Part shown: piece by piece, positions 1 to 7,544 of the stretch
Layout: every line of letters starts with the position of its first letter
How positions within the stretch are numbered: the stretch's first letter is position 1
Assembly: GCA_035762175.1 (NCBI GenBank)
Contig: DASTPP010000395.1
Span: forward strand, 11,990-75,989
DNA length: 64,000 bases
Source: DASTPP01 sp035762175
Lineage (GTDB): Bacteria; Myxococcota_A; Polyangia; Polyangiales; Polyangiaceae
Direction: 5' to 3'
Made by a program: the position numbers and the translations under genes
The notes under the pieces: model-generated
Databases searched by the model: none
Told to the model about the DNA's origin: nothing
Seen by the model: the letters and a program-made list of their open reading frames with translations, nothing else

Positions 1-136
1 CGAGCGGCGGGCGAGGGCGGCCGGGTGCTCGGAGCTCGATCTCGATTCGGGCGTGCAGCGGCACGACGCGCACCGGTTTTACATGCGCGAGCGCATGCTC
101 ATCTCGTCGTACCACTTTCGCAAGTCGCTGCGCTGA
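1..136 (+). CDS. C-terminal end of an unknown protein (cut by window edge)
   Basis: An open frame enters from the left edge (codons begin at base 2) and ends at TGA 134-136, giving about 44 residues. The tail is rich in His, Arg and aromatic residues (…AHRFYMRERMLISSYHF…) and looks coding rather than low-complexity. I do not recognise the family. It converges on the AsmA-like gene, with a tandem repeat between the two stop codons. Confidence 0.5.
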   Translation, partial: ERRARAAGCSELDLDSGVQRHDAHRFYMRERMLISSYHFRKSLR

Positions 137-174
137 GCGGGGCCCGAGGCGCCGGGGGCACCGCGGCCTGCGCC

Positions 175-296
175 GGGCTCCGGCGTCGACGGGCGAGGGC
201 TCCGTGCGGGCGGGGCTTCAGCGTCGAAGGGTGAGGGGGCCGCCTGCGCGGGGCTCCGGCGTCGGAGGGCGAGGGCGCCGTTCGGGCGGGGCTCAG
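175..296. repeat. 38-bp tandem repeat, three copies plus a partial
   Basis: Copies lie at 175-212, 213-250 and 251-288, each beginning GGGCTCCGGCGTCGA or a close variant. A fourth begins at 289 and runs into the stop codon of the neighbouring minus-strand gene (293-295). The array fills the space between two convergent genes. The stretch 137-174 is also 38 bp and may be a more decayed copy. No hairpin with a U-tract is evident. Confidence 0.75.
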
Positions 297-1636
297 AGCT
301 TGAGCGCGCAGTTGCCGCTGACGACGGGGGTGACGCGCGCGCGGTCGATGTCCTTGGTGTCGATCTCGACGCGGGCGTTGACGGCGAGCGAGCCTTGCAC
401 GGTGGCGCTGACGACGTCGCCGAAGAGGTCGCCGAGAAAGTCGCCGAGGTTGGCGGTGGCGGCCGAGCGGGCGAGGGCGGCGCAGGGCACGCGCCCGGCG
501 AGGTCGAGCTTGGCCTTGGCGCCGCCCTCGTAGCGCTCGGCCGTGCCGCCGCCGCGCAGGGCGAGGGCGCCGGCCTTGAGCGTGGTGTCGGTGAGCGCGG
601 CCGAGCGGCGGTCGTCGGAGAGGCGGAAGGCGGTGGCGAGCTGGGTCGACTTGCCGTAGACGATGCCTTGCAGCTCGCGGGGGCGGGGGGGCACGTAGCC
701 GTGCAGGGTCAGGTCGGCCTTGCCCTCGATGGCGTCGCGTTCGGGGCCGGGCGTCAGGGTGAGATCGACGGCGGCTTCGGCCGAGACGTCGGGCTCGTTG
801 AGGCGCATCGCGAGCAGGTTGCCGAGCGAGGGCAGGGGGGTGGGCACGACGCGCAGGCGGGCGCGGAGGGGCGGGCCGGGCCGCACTTCGAGGCGCATCG
901 GGGCGCGGTTCGGGTCGCGGTTGCCGAGGCCGGCGACGAGCTCGTCGCGGTCGGCCCACCAGGCGAGCGAGAGCTCGCCGGCGGGCGTGCCGAAGAGCGT
1001 CGCGCTCGGGGCGTAGAAGGTGCCGGCGCTCGCGTCGGCCTGGGCTTGCCCGCCCTTCGCCTCGAGCCAGGGCGCTTCGTCGGGCGATTGCCGCCAGGCG
1101 AGGGCGATGCCATCGGCGGAGACGGGGGGGCGCGCCGAGGCCGGGTAGCGCTTCGACCAGGCGTCGAGTTCGGCGCTCAGGCGGGCGAGGGGGCCCTCGA
1201 GTTCGAGCGACGCCGAGCGCGTGGTGACGCGGGTCGGATCGAGGCGGTCGAGGTCGACGGTGACGCGGTCGGCGCGGCCCTTCACGCCCGCGACGCCGAC
1301 GGGCGAGAGGGTGACGTCGCGCAGGCGCGCCCAGCCCCAGCCGAGGTCGACGGCCCCGACGTGCAGGACGACGCCCCGCTCGAGGGCGCGCTCTTCGGCG
1401 AGGCGCTTGGCGACGACGGGCAGGCGCAGGTAGGCGGCGACGCCGCCGCCGAGCAGCAGAAAGGCGAGGCCGACGAGGACGTAGGTCAGCGCCCGGCGGC
1501 GCGGCCGCGGGGGCGGGGGCGCGTCGAAGGGCGCCATGGGCTCGGTGCGGGCCGCGCCGTGGGGGGCCATGGGCTCGGTGCGGGCGGCCTCGTGGGGGGC
1601 CATGGGCTCGGTGCGGGACACGTTGCGAGAGAGCAT
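293..1636 (-). CDS. AsmA/DUF748-like single-pass membrane protein
   Basis: Encodes 447 residues: a Pro-rich cytoplasmic head, one transmembrane helix (about residues 50-70, core VLVGLAFLLLGGGVAAY), then a long beta-rich domain. The architecture (N-terminal anchor, repeated DVTLS/VDLTL-type strands, no catalytic motif) resembles AsmA-like proteins, which bridge inner and outer membranes or affect lipid transport; this is a fold-level assignment. The head contains three copies of an RTEPMAPH-type undecapeptide, so in-frame ATG codons recur every 33 bp and the true start could be any of them. The longest is given. It lies downstream of the YhaN gene on the same strand, 60 bp away. Confidence 0.65.
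   Translation of the reverse strand: MLSRNVSRTEPMAPHEAARTEPMAPHGAARTEPMAPFDAPPPPRPRRRALTYVLVGLAFLLLGGGVAAYLRLPVVAKRLAEERALERGVVLHVGAVDLGWGWARLRDVTLSPVGVAGVKGRADRVTVDLDRLDPTRVTTRSASLELEGPLARLSAELDAWSKRYPASARPPVSADGIALAWRQSPDEAPWLEAKGGQAQADASAGTFYAPSATLFGTPAGELSLAWWADRDELVAGLGNRDPNRAPMRLEVRPGPPLRARLRVVPTPLPSLGNLLAMRLNEPDVSAEAAVDLTLTPGPERDAIEGKADLTLHGYVPPRPRELQGIVYGKSTQLATAFRLSDDRRSAALTDTTLKAGALALRGGGTAERYEGGAKAKLDLAGRVPCAALARSAATANLGDFLGDLFGDVVSATVQGSLAVNARVEIDTKDIDRARVTPVVSGNCALKL
1533..1620. repeat. 33-bp in-frame tandem repeat with a start codon in each unit
   Basis: Units begin at 1533, 1566 and 1599 (GCCATGGGCTCGGTGCGGG on the plus strand). On the coding minus strand each unit encodes ARTEPMAPH. 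The duplication multiplies possible start codons for the AsmA-like gene. Confidence 0.8.
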
Positions 1637-1696
1637 GCGGCACGCGCCGGCGGCGGTCCAACCGGGGGTCCGGGCGCGCGCCCGGCGGCGCGGCGC

Positions 1697-4600
1697 TCAG
1701 CCGGCGTCGGGGCCCCGCGGGTGATCGCCCTCGTCGCCGAGGTCGGCGGGGGGGCGCGCGGGCTCGGGGCGGCGGCGGGCGCGGTCGAGCCAGTGCGTGG
1801 CGAGCAGCTCGGGCGGCACGACGCGCTCGGCGATGTCGACGAGGCGGCGGTGGTGCGTGAAGAACAGCACCTGGGTGCGGGCGGCGAGATCGGCGAGGGC
1901 CTCGAGCGAGGCGGCGGCGCGCTCGTCGTCGACGTGCACGAGGATGTCGTCGACGGCGAGGGGCAGCGGGCCCTGCCGCTCGACGTGGCCCTCGATGCTG
2001 GCGAGGCGCAGCGAGAGGTAGAGCTGGTCGCGCGTGCCGTCGCTGAGGGCGTCGACGGCCACCTCGGCGCCCCCCTCGCGCAGGCAGCGCAGGACGGGCT
2101 CGTCGCGCTCGTCGGCGTCGGCGCGCAGGCCCCGGTAGGCCCCCAGGGTCAGGCGGCGGAAGAGCTCGCTGGCGCGGCGGAGCACGGGGCCCTGGTTGCG
2201 CTCGCGGTGGCGCTCGATCTCTTGGCGCAAGAAGAGCGCGGCGAGGGCGTGGGTGACGTACTCGTCGCTCAGCGTCTGGATCTGCGCGAGCGACTCTTGC
2301 GCCTCGGCGGCGGCCTCGGCGGCGGCGGCCTGGCCGTCCATCGAGCGCAGGCGCTCGCGCAGCCGGCCGACGAGCTGGTCGAGCTCGGCGCGCCGGTCGC
2401 CCCCGCGCTCGAGCTCGGCGTCGAGGCGCGCGAGCTCGGCCCGCAGCGAGGGCCCGTCGGCGCCGGCGGCTTCGGCCTCGAGGGCCTCGATGGGCGACCC
2501 CTCGCCGAGCTCGCGCAGGCGCGCCTCGAGCTCGGCGAGGGCCGCGTCGAGCTCGCGCGCGCGCGCCGATCGCTTCTCGGCCGCCTCGAGGCCGGCCTCG
2601 TCGTCGCACCCGGCCGCCCGCATCAGCGCTTCGAGGCCGAGCGCCGCGATCGCGCGCGAGGCGCGGCACTCGTCGAGCTGGGCGAGCAGCCCGTCGCGGC
2701 GCTCGGCGAGGGCGCGGCGCCGGGCGCGGTCTTCGCAGGCCTTCCGGTAGCGGCGGGCGAGGGCCTCGGCGGCCTCGGCCGGGGGCAGGGGGGCGAGGTC
2801 GAGGGCGGCCGCGGCGACGAGCGAGGCGGCGTCGCGCTCGAAGGCCTCGACCTCGGCCCCGAGCTCGCGCCGCCGGGCGCCCTGCGCGCGCAGCTCTTCG
2901 AGCCGGGCGGCGAGCGCGTTGCGGGCGTCGAGCGCGAGGGCGGCCTCGTCGGTCGTGGCGTCGGGGCCGAGGCCGAGGCTCGTCACGGCCGCCGCCCACG
3001 CCTCGTGCCAGCGGGCGAGCTCGCCCTCGAGCGCCGAGCCTTCGCGCTCGAGCTCGAGCACCTCGGCCGAGAGGGCGTGGACGTTCTGGGCGAGCTCGAG
3101 CCGCTCGCGGGCGAGGGCTTCGAGCCGCGCGAGCGCCGCCTCGGCGTGGTCGAGCAGCGGCGCGAGGCCCCCCCGCTCGGCCGGGGCCTCGGCGCCGAGC
3201 AGGCCGAGCGCCTCGGCGAGATCGCGCTGCAGATCGCGCCGCTGCGCGAGCAGGGCGGCGTGCGTCGCCTGCGCCTGCTCGAGCTGGCGCGTCAGGTCGG
3301 CGACGCGCTGGTGGCGCCCGAGCCAGGCGCGCATCTCGGTCGGGCCGAGGGGCGAGGCGACGCCGGCCGGCTCCCAGAGGGCGCGCCAGCGGGCCTGGCA
3401 GGCCTCGAACTTGGCGGCGAGCGCCTTGCGCCGGCGGACGGACTCGGCGCGGCGCTGGGCGACCTGCTCGCGCTGCGCGCCCAGGGCGGCGAGCTCGGCG
3501 ACGCGGTCGGCCTCGCGGCGCAGCCGGTCGCCGGTCTCGTCGGCCCGGCGCAGGTCGGCCTCGAAGGCGTCGGCGAGCTCGAGGTCGCCCGGGCCCGCGG
3601 GCGGGGCGGCCGCGGGGGGCGCGAGGGACGGCCGGGCCGGGGTGGGGGCTGAAGACGCGGGCCCGAGCAGGCGCCGCCGCAGCGCCTGCCAGCCCGCGTC
3701 GCGCGCCCGCCGCGCCTCGCCGAGGTCGGCCTCGCTCGGCACGGGCGAGCCGGCCTCGAGCGCGCCGCGGCGGGCGTCGAGCTCGCCGAGCTTGTCGCCC
3801 AGCTCTTCGAGCTGCGCGTCGAGCCGGTCGCGCTCTTGCTGGAACTTGTGCCACTCGCGCTCGGCGCGCTCGCAGCTCTCGGCCGGCGGCAGCGGCAGCG
3901 CGGCGAGATCTTCGGCGGGGGCCGAGACGAGCCCGAGCGCGTTCGCCTGGCGCTGCAGGTCGCCCTCGAGGCGGGCGAGCTCGCCCTCGTGCGCGTGCAG
4001 GCGCCCGTCGAGGTCGCCGGCCCGGCGCGCCCGCTCGACCGAGCGGCGCAGGCCCTCGCCCTCGCGAGCCGGGGGCAGATCGCCGAGGCGCTGCGCCTCG
4101 AGGTCGAGCCGGGCGCGCTTCGCCTCGAGCGACCGCGCGCCGTCGCGCCGCCGCGCCTCGAGCCGCGCCCGCTCTTCGCCGAGGGCCCGCAGGCGGGCCT
4201 GGGAGGCGGGGCCGGGGGCGGGCGCGCGCTCGAGCGCCTCGAGCGCGAGCCCGAGCGAGCGGGCGAGCGCGCGCGCGCCCTCGTCGAGCGCCGAGGCCTC
4301 GGCCGCGAGCCGCGGCAGCTCGCCCTTCGCCCGCCGGTAGGCGCCGAGCCGCCCCTGCAGATCTTCGACGAGCTCGCCCCGCGAAAGCAGGGGGCCGGGC
4401 GGCGCGAGCTCTTCGAGCTGGCGCTCGATCTCGCCGAGGGCGCGCGCGAGCGAGTCGTGGCGCGCGGCCGCCTCGCGCGCGGTCTGCTGCGCGCGCCGGC
4501 GCTCGTCGGCCGCGCCCTCGGCCAGGAGCGGGCCGGGGCCCAGCGCGGCGCGCTCGCGGCCGAGCTCGGCGCGGCGCGAGAGCAGCGGCAACGCGGTGGC

Positions 4601-5317
4601 CAGGCGGCGCGTGCGGTCGCGCCGGGCGCTGAGCGCGCGGAAGGCGGCGTCGGCCTCGTCGCGCTCGGCGAGGGCGCGCCCGAGCGCGTCGGCGCTCTCG
4701 TGCCACTCGGCCGGCCGCAGCGAGCGCTCGAGCACGAGCTTCTTCGCGTCGGCGTAGGCGCGCAGCGCGCGCGGCAGCGCCTGGTTCTTGCCTTGGGGCA
4801 CGAAGATGGTCGCGGCGCGCTGCTCGAGCTTGCGCAGGACGCCCAGCACGCCCGCGCCGAGCCCGGCGCCGTAGAGGCTCTCGCCCACCTTGCCCTCGGC
4901 CCGCAGGAGCTCGTCGCCGCCGCGGCGCAGGCCCGCGTGGTCGAGGCCGAACATGGCCTCGAAGGCCTCGCGGCCGAGGCCCCCGAGGGCCGCGCGCACG
5001 ACGGCCTCGTCGACCGGGCGCCCCTCGGCGTCGGCCAGCGTCGAGACCCGGCCCTTGCGCCGCACGAGGTGCAGGCACTCGCCCGAGGGCAGCGCGAGCC
5101 GGGCGCCGACGCGCAGGTCGGACATCTTGTGCGTGTGCGCGTCGGGCGTCGTCTCGGGGATGCCGAAGAGGAAGCCCACGATGGCCCGCAGCGTCGTGCT
5201 CTTGCCCGCCTCGTTCGGGCCGTAGAGCACGTGCAGCCCCGGCGAGGGCTCTCCGAGCTCGAGGCGCAGGTCCGAGAAGGGCCCGAAGCGCACGAGGTCG
5301 AGCGACTGAAAGCGCAT
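1697..5317 (-). CDS. YhaN/SbcC-like SMC-type ATPase (DNA repair)
   Basis: Encodes 1206 residues. An ABC-type ATPase half lies at each end: Walker A GPNEAGKST near residue 34, and a C-terminal signature LSDGTRDQLYL with the Walker B region LPLAVDDILVHVDD. Between them is a long Glu/Arg/Leu-rich coiled coil (about residues 200-1050). This is the layout of SbcC/Rad50 and of YhaN, partner ATPase of a nuclease. The gene lies 16 bp downstream of the YhaO/SbcD-like nuclease gene, so the two probably form an operon and a complex that processes DNA ends. YhaN fits better than SbcC because of the N-terminal motif MRFQSLDLVRFGPF and the GLDHAGLRRG stretch. ATG start at 5315-5317; no strong ribosome-binding site. 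Confidence 0.88.
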   Translation of the reverse strand: MRFQSLDLVRFGPFSDLRLELGEPSPGLHVLYGPNEAGKSTTLRAIVGFLFGIPETTPDAHTHKMSDLRVGARLALPSGECLHLVRRKGRVSTLADAEGRPVDEAVVRAALGGLGREAFEAMFGLDHAGLRRGGDELLRAEGKVGESLYGAGLGAGVLGVLRKLEQRAATIFVPQGKNQALPRALRAYADAKKLVLERSLRPAEWHESADALGRALAERDEADAAFRALSARRDRTRRLATALPLLSRRAELGRERAALGPGPLLAEGAADERRRAQQTAREAAARHDSLARALGEIERQLEELAPPGPLLSRGELVEDLQGRLGAYRRAKGELPRLAAEASALDEGARALARSLGLALEALERAPAPGPASQARLRALGEERARLEARRRDGARSLEAKRARLDLEAQRLGDLPPAREGEGLRRSVERARRAGDLDGRLHAHEGELARLEGDLQRQANALGLVSAPAEDLAALPLPPAESCERAEREWHKFQQERDRLDAQLEELGDKLGELDARRGALEAGSPVPSEADLGEARRARDAGWQALRRRLLGPASSAPTPARPSLAPPAAAPPAGPGDLELADAFEADLRRADETGDRLRREADRVAELAALGAQREQVAQRRAESVRRRKALAAKFEACQARWRALWEPAGVASPLGPTEMRAWLGRHQRVADLTRQLEQAQATHAALLAQRRDLQRDLAEALGLLGAEAPAERGGLAPLLDHAEAALARLEALARERLELAQNVHALSAEVLELEREGSALEGELARWHEAWAAAVTSLGLGPDATTDEAALALDARNALAARLEELRAQGARRRELGAEVEAFERDAASLVAAAALDLAPLPPAEAAEALARRYRKACEDRARRRALAERRDGLLAQLDECRASRAIAALGLEALMRAAGCDDEAGLEAAEKRSARARELDAALAELEARLRELGEGSPIEALEAEAAGADGPSLRAELARLDAELERGGDRRAELDQLVGRLRERLRSMDGQAAAAEAAAEAQESLAQIQTLSDEYVTHALAALFLRQEIERHRERNQGPVLRRASELFRRLTLGAYRGLRADADERDEPVLRCLREGGAEVAVDALSDGTRDQLYLSLRLASIEGHVERQGPLPLAVDDILVHVDDERAAASLEALADLAARTQVLFFTHHRRLVDIAERVVPPELLATHWLDRARRRPEPARPPADLGDEGDHPRGPDAG

Positions 5318-5333
5318 CGCGAAGGGCCCCGCC

Positions 5334-6590
5334 TCAGCCCTCGGACCCGGGCAGGAGGGCGAGCAAGAGCCGCTCGACCTCGTCGAGGGCGGGCGCGAGG
5401 CCCGAGGGGTGGTCGAGCCGGAGCGCGCCCTCGAGCTGGTGGTACTCGGCGGGCAGCTTGCGGCGCAGGCTCGCGAGCTCGCCCCAGGCCCAGGCGAGCG
5501 CCTGCGGGTCTTCGCGCAGGCCCCCGAGGCCGCGCACGAGCGAGCCGAGCGGGTCGTCGCGCCGCCGGAGCGCCTCGAGGTCGAGCCGCGGCTGGGTGCG
5601 CACGAGCACCTTCTCGACCCAGGCCTCGCCCCCGCTCGCGTCGGCCGCGGCGGCGCGCACCTCGCTGCGCCAGCGCTCGGGCTCGGCGCCGAGCGGCCCG
5701 TGCGCGTCCGAGCGGCCCTGCAAGACGACGCGCAGCGCGAGCGTGCGCCCCTCGGCCTCGCGCTGGTAGTGCCCCACGGCCTCGCGCACGCGGTCGACGA
5801 CGTCGTCGCCCGAGCGGCAGGCCGAGGCGTCGACGACGCACTGGGCCCAGCGCACGACGTCGAGCGGGCGGTGCTCGACGCTCGTCGCCTTGCCGCCCTC
5901 GACCGTGACGAGCGTCGCGCCCTTCGGGCCGGTCTCGCGCGCGTGCCGCCCTTGCAGGTTGCCGCTGAAGACGACCCAGGGGTGCACGTGCAAGACCTCG
6001 CGCCGGTGCACGTGCCCGAGCGCCCAGTAGTCGTAGCCCTTGTTGACGAGCGCCTCGAGGCGGCAGGGCGCGTAGGGCTCGTGCCCCTCGCGGCCGTCGA
6101 CGCTGGTGTGCAAGACCCCGACGTTGAAGAGGCCCGGCAGCGGCGGCGGGTAGGCGGCGCCGAGGTCGGCGCTGACGGCGCGCGCGGCGAAGCCCTGGCC
6201 GTGCACCGCGAGGCCGAGCGGCTCGAGCACGTGGGTCTCGGGCCGCTCGGTCGAGAAGTCGACGACGCCCTCGGGCAGGCGCAGCGCGCGCGTCAGCTGG
6301 CTGGCCGCGTCGTGGTTGCCGCGCGCGAGAAAGACCCGCACGCCCGCCTCGCGCAGGCGCCCGAGCTGCGCGGCGAAGTGCAGCCCCGTGTGGTAGTCGC
6401 GCCAGTCGCCGTCGTAGAGGTCGCCGGCGACGACGAGCACGTCCGCCCGCTCGGCCAGGCAGAGCTCGACGAGGTTCGCGAGCGCGCGCCGCGTCGCCGA
6501 GCGCAGCGCCTCGACGGGGGCGCCCTCGTAGCGCTCGAGGCCCCGGAGGGGGCTGTCGAGGTGCAGATCGGCGGCGTGCACGAGCTTCAC
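5334..6590 (-). CDS. YhaO/SbcD-like DNA repair exonuclease (metallophosphoesterase)
   Basis: Encodes 418 residues from GTG 6588-6590. That start is chosen because the protein then opens with VKLVHAADLHLDSP, the usual first strand and metal-binding D-x-H. The longer ATG at 6701 adds a Pro/Arg/Gly-rich stretch unlike the family. Calcineurin-like motifs follow in order: DLHLDSP, GDLYDGD, GNHDAAS and GHVHRREV. SbcD/Mre11-type enzymes cut DNA ends using two metal ions while the partner ATPase controls access. The gene is first in the two-gene unit with the YhaN-like ATPase and is divergent from uridine kinase. Confidence 0.88.
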   Translation of the reverse strand: MKLVHAADLHLDSPLRGLERYEGAPVEALRSATRRALANLVELCLAERADVLVVAGDLYDGDWRDYHTGLHFAAQLGRLREAGVRVFLARGNHDAASQLTRALRLPEGVVDFSTERPETHVLEPLGLAVHGQGFAARAVSADLGAAYPPPLPGLFNVGVLHTSVDGREGHEPYAPCRLEALVNKGYDYWALGHVHRREVLHVHPWVVFSGNLQGRHARETGPKGATLVTVEGGKATSVEHRPLDVVRWAQCVVDASACRSGDDVVDRVREAVGHYQREAEGRTLALRVVLQGRSDAHGPLGAEPERWRSEVRAAAADASGGEAWVEKVLVRTQPRLDLEALRRRDDPLGSLVRGLGGLREDPQALAWAWGELASLRRKLPAEYHQLEGALRLDHPSGLAPALDEVERLLLALLPGSEG

Positions 6591-6739
6591 GGCGGGGGCC
6601 CCGCGCGCCCCCGGGCGGGCGGCGGGCCCTCCGTGGTACCCCGGCCGGGCGCCGGCGGCCACTTTTCTGCCGGCGGGCCCCGGGGGCGGCCCGCGCGGCA
6701 TGACACGCGCGGCGCAAGGTGTGCTACGCGCCGGGCCAA

Positions 6740-7366
6740 ATGCAGTCGCTCGTCATTGGCATCGCCGGCGGCACCGGCTCGGGCAAGACCACGGTCGCGC
6801 GCACCATCGCCGCGTCGCTGCCCAATGAAGAGGTCGCCACCCTCGAGCACGACGCCTACTACCGCGACCGGCCCGAGCTCACGTTCGACGAGCGCGCGGC
6901 GCTCAACTACGACCACCCCGACGCCCTCGAGACCCCGCTGCTCGTCGAGCACCTGCGCTCGCTGCGGGCGGGCCTGCCGGTCGAGGTGCCCGTCTACGAC
7001 TTCGCCACCCACCGCCGCCTGCCCCGCTCGCGCACGCTGCGCCCGGCGCGGGTCATCATCGTCGAGGGCATCCTCGTGTTCACCGACGAAGAGCTGCGGC
7101 GCCTGCTCGACATCAAGATCTACGTCGACACCGACGCCGACGTCCGGGCCTTCCGGCGCATCCGCCGGGACATCGAGCAGCGCGGGCGCACCTTCCAGTC
7201 GGTGCGCGAGCAGTACTACCGCACCGTGCGCCCGATGCACCTGCAGTTCGTCGAGCCGTCCAAGCGCTACGCGAACGTCATCATCCCCGAGGGCGGCGAG
7301 AACGAGGTCGGCGTCGACCTGATCGTCAGCAAGCTGCGCCACGCGCTCGCCTCCCGCGGGGGCTGA
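6740..7366 (+). CDS. udk: Uridine kinase
   Basis: Encodes 208 residues, the usual Udk length. It phosphorylates uridine and cytidine in pyrimidine salvage (cytoplasm). A P-loop GGTGSGKTT lies at residues 9-17, followed by the substrate-binding HDAYYRD and NYDHPDA motifs and the lid region RRIRRDIEQRGR. The ATG at 6740 is preferred over 6719 because family members start just before SLVIGIAGG. A perfect hairpin follows 2 bp after the stop codon. Confidence 0.95.
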   Translation: MQSLVIGIAGGTGSGKTTVARTIAASLPNEEVATLEHDAYYRDRPELTFDERAALNYDHPDALETPLLVEHLRSLRAGLPVEVPVYDFATHRRLPRSRTLRPARVIIVEGILVFTDEELRRLLDIKIYVDTDADVRAFRRIRRDIEQRGRTFQSVREQYYRTVRPMHLQFVEPSKRYANVIIPEGGENEVGVDLIVSKLRHALASRGG

Positions 7367-7368
7367 GG

Positions 7369-7389
7369 GCGCCCCGGCGGCCGGGGCGC
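7369..7389 (+). terminator. Hairpin after udk
   Basis: A perfect 9-bp GC stem (GCGCCCCGG / CCGGGGCGC) with a CGG triloop starts 2 bp after the udk stop codon. There is no T-tract, so it may slow polymerase or protect the 3' end rather than act as a classical intrinsic terminator. Confidence 0.5.
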
Positions 7390-7505
7390 GCCCGCCGCGC
7401 GAGCGCGCGCGCGCCTGTCGGCCCGGGCAGACGGCGGGGCGCGGCCCGCGCGGCGCGGCGGCGGGGGCCGGGCGGCTCGCCCCGCGCTCGGCGGCCCCTG
7501 GGGGG

Positions 7506-7535
7506 TTGACGGGTCTCGGGGCGGGCGGTTAGCGT
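7506..7535 (+). promoter_or_regulatory. Sigma-70-type promoter giving a nearly leaderless mRNA
   Basis: TTGACG (7506-7511), 18-bp spacer, TAGCGT (7530-7535). A start site about 7 bp further would lie within 3-4 nt of the GTG at 7545. No Shine-Dalgarno sequence precedes that GTG, which fits leaderless translation. Confidence 0.5.
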
Positions 7536-7544
7536 TTTCGACCC

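Noticed and set aside
99..5078. Very long open frame (1659 codons) antisense to the AsmA-like and YhaN genes
   Set aside because: Arg/Ala/Pro-rich shadow frame caused by high GC; no motifs, and the real genes on this strand have clear domains.
6719..6739. Upstream ATG as the udk start
   Set aside because: Adds seven residues not found before the conserved P-loop strand; ATG 6740 gives the normal length.
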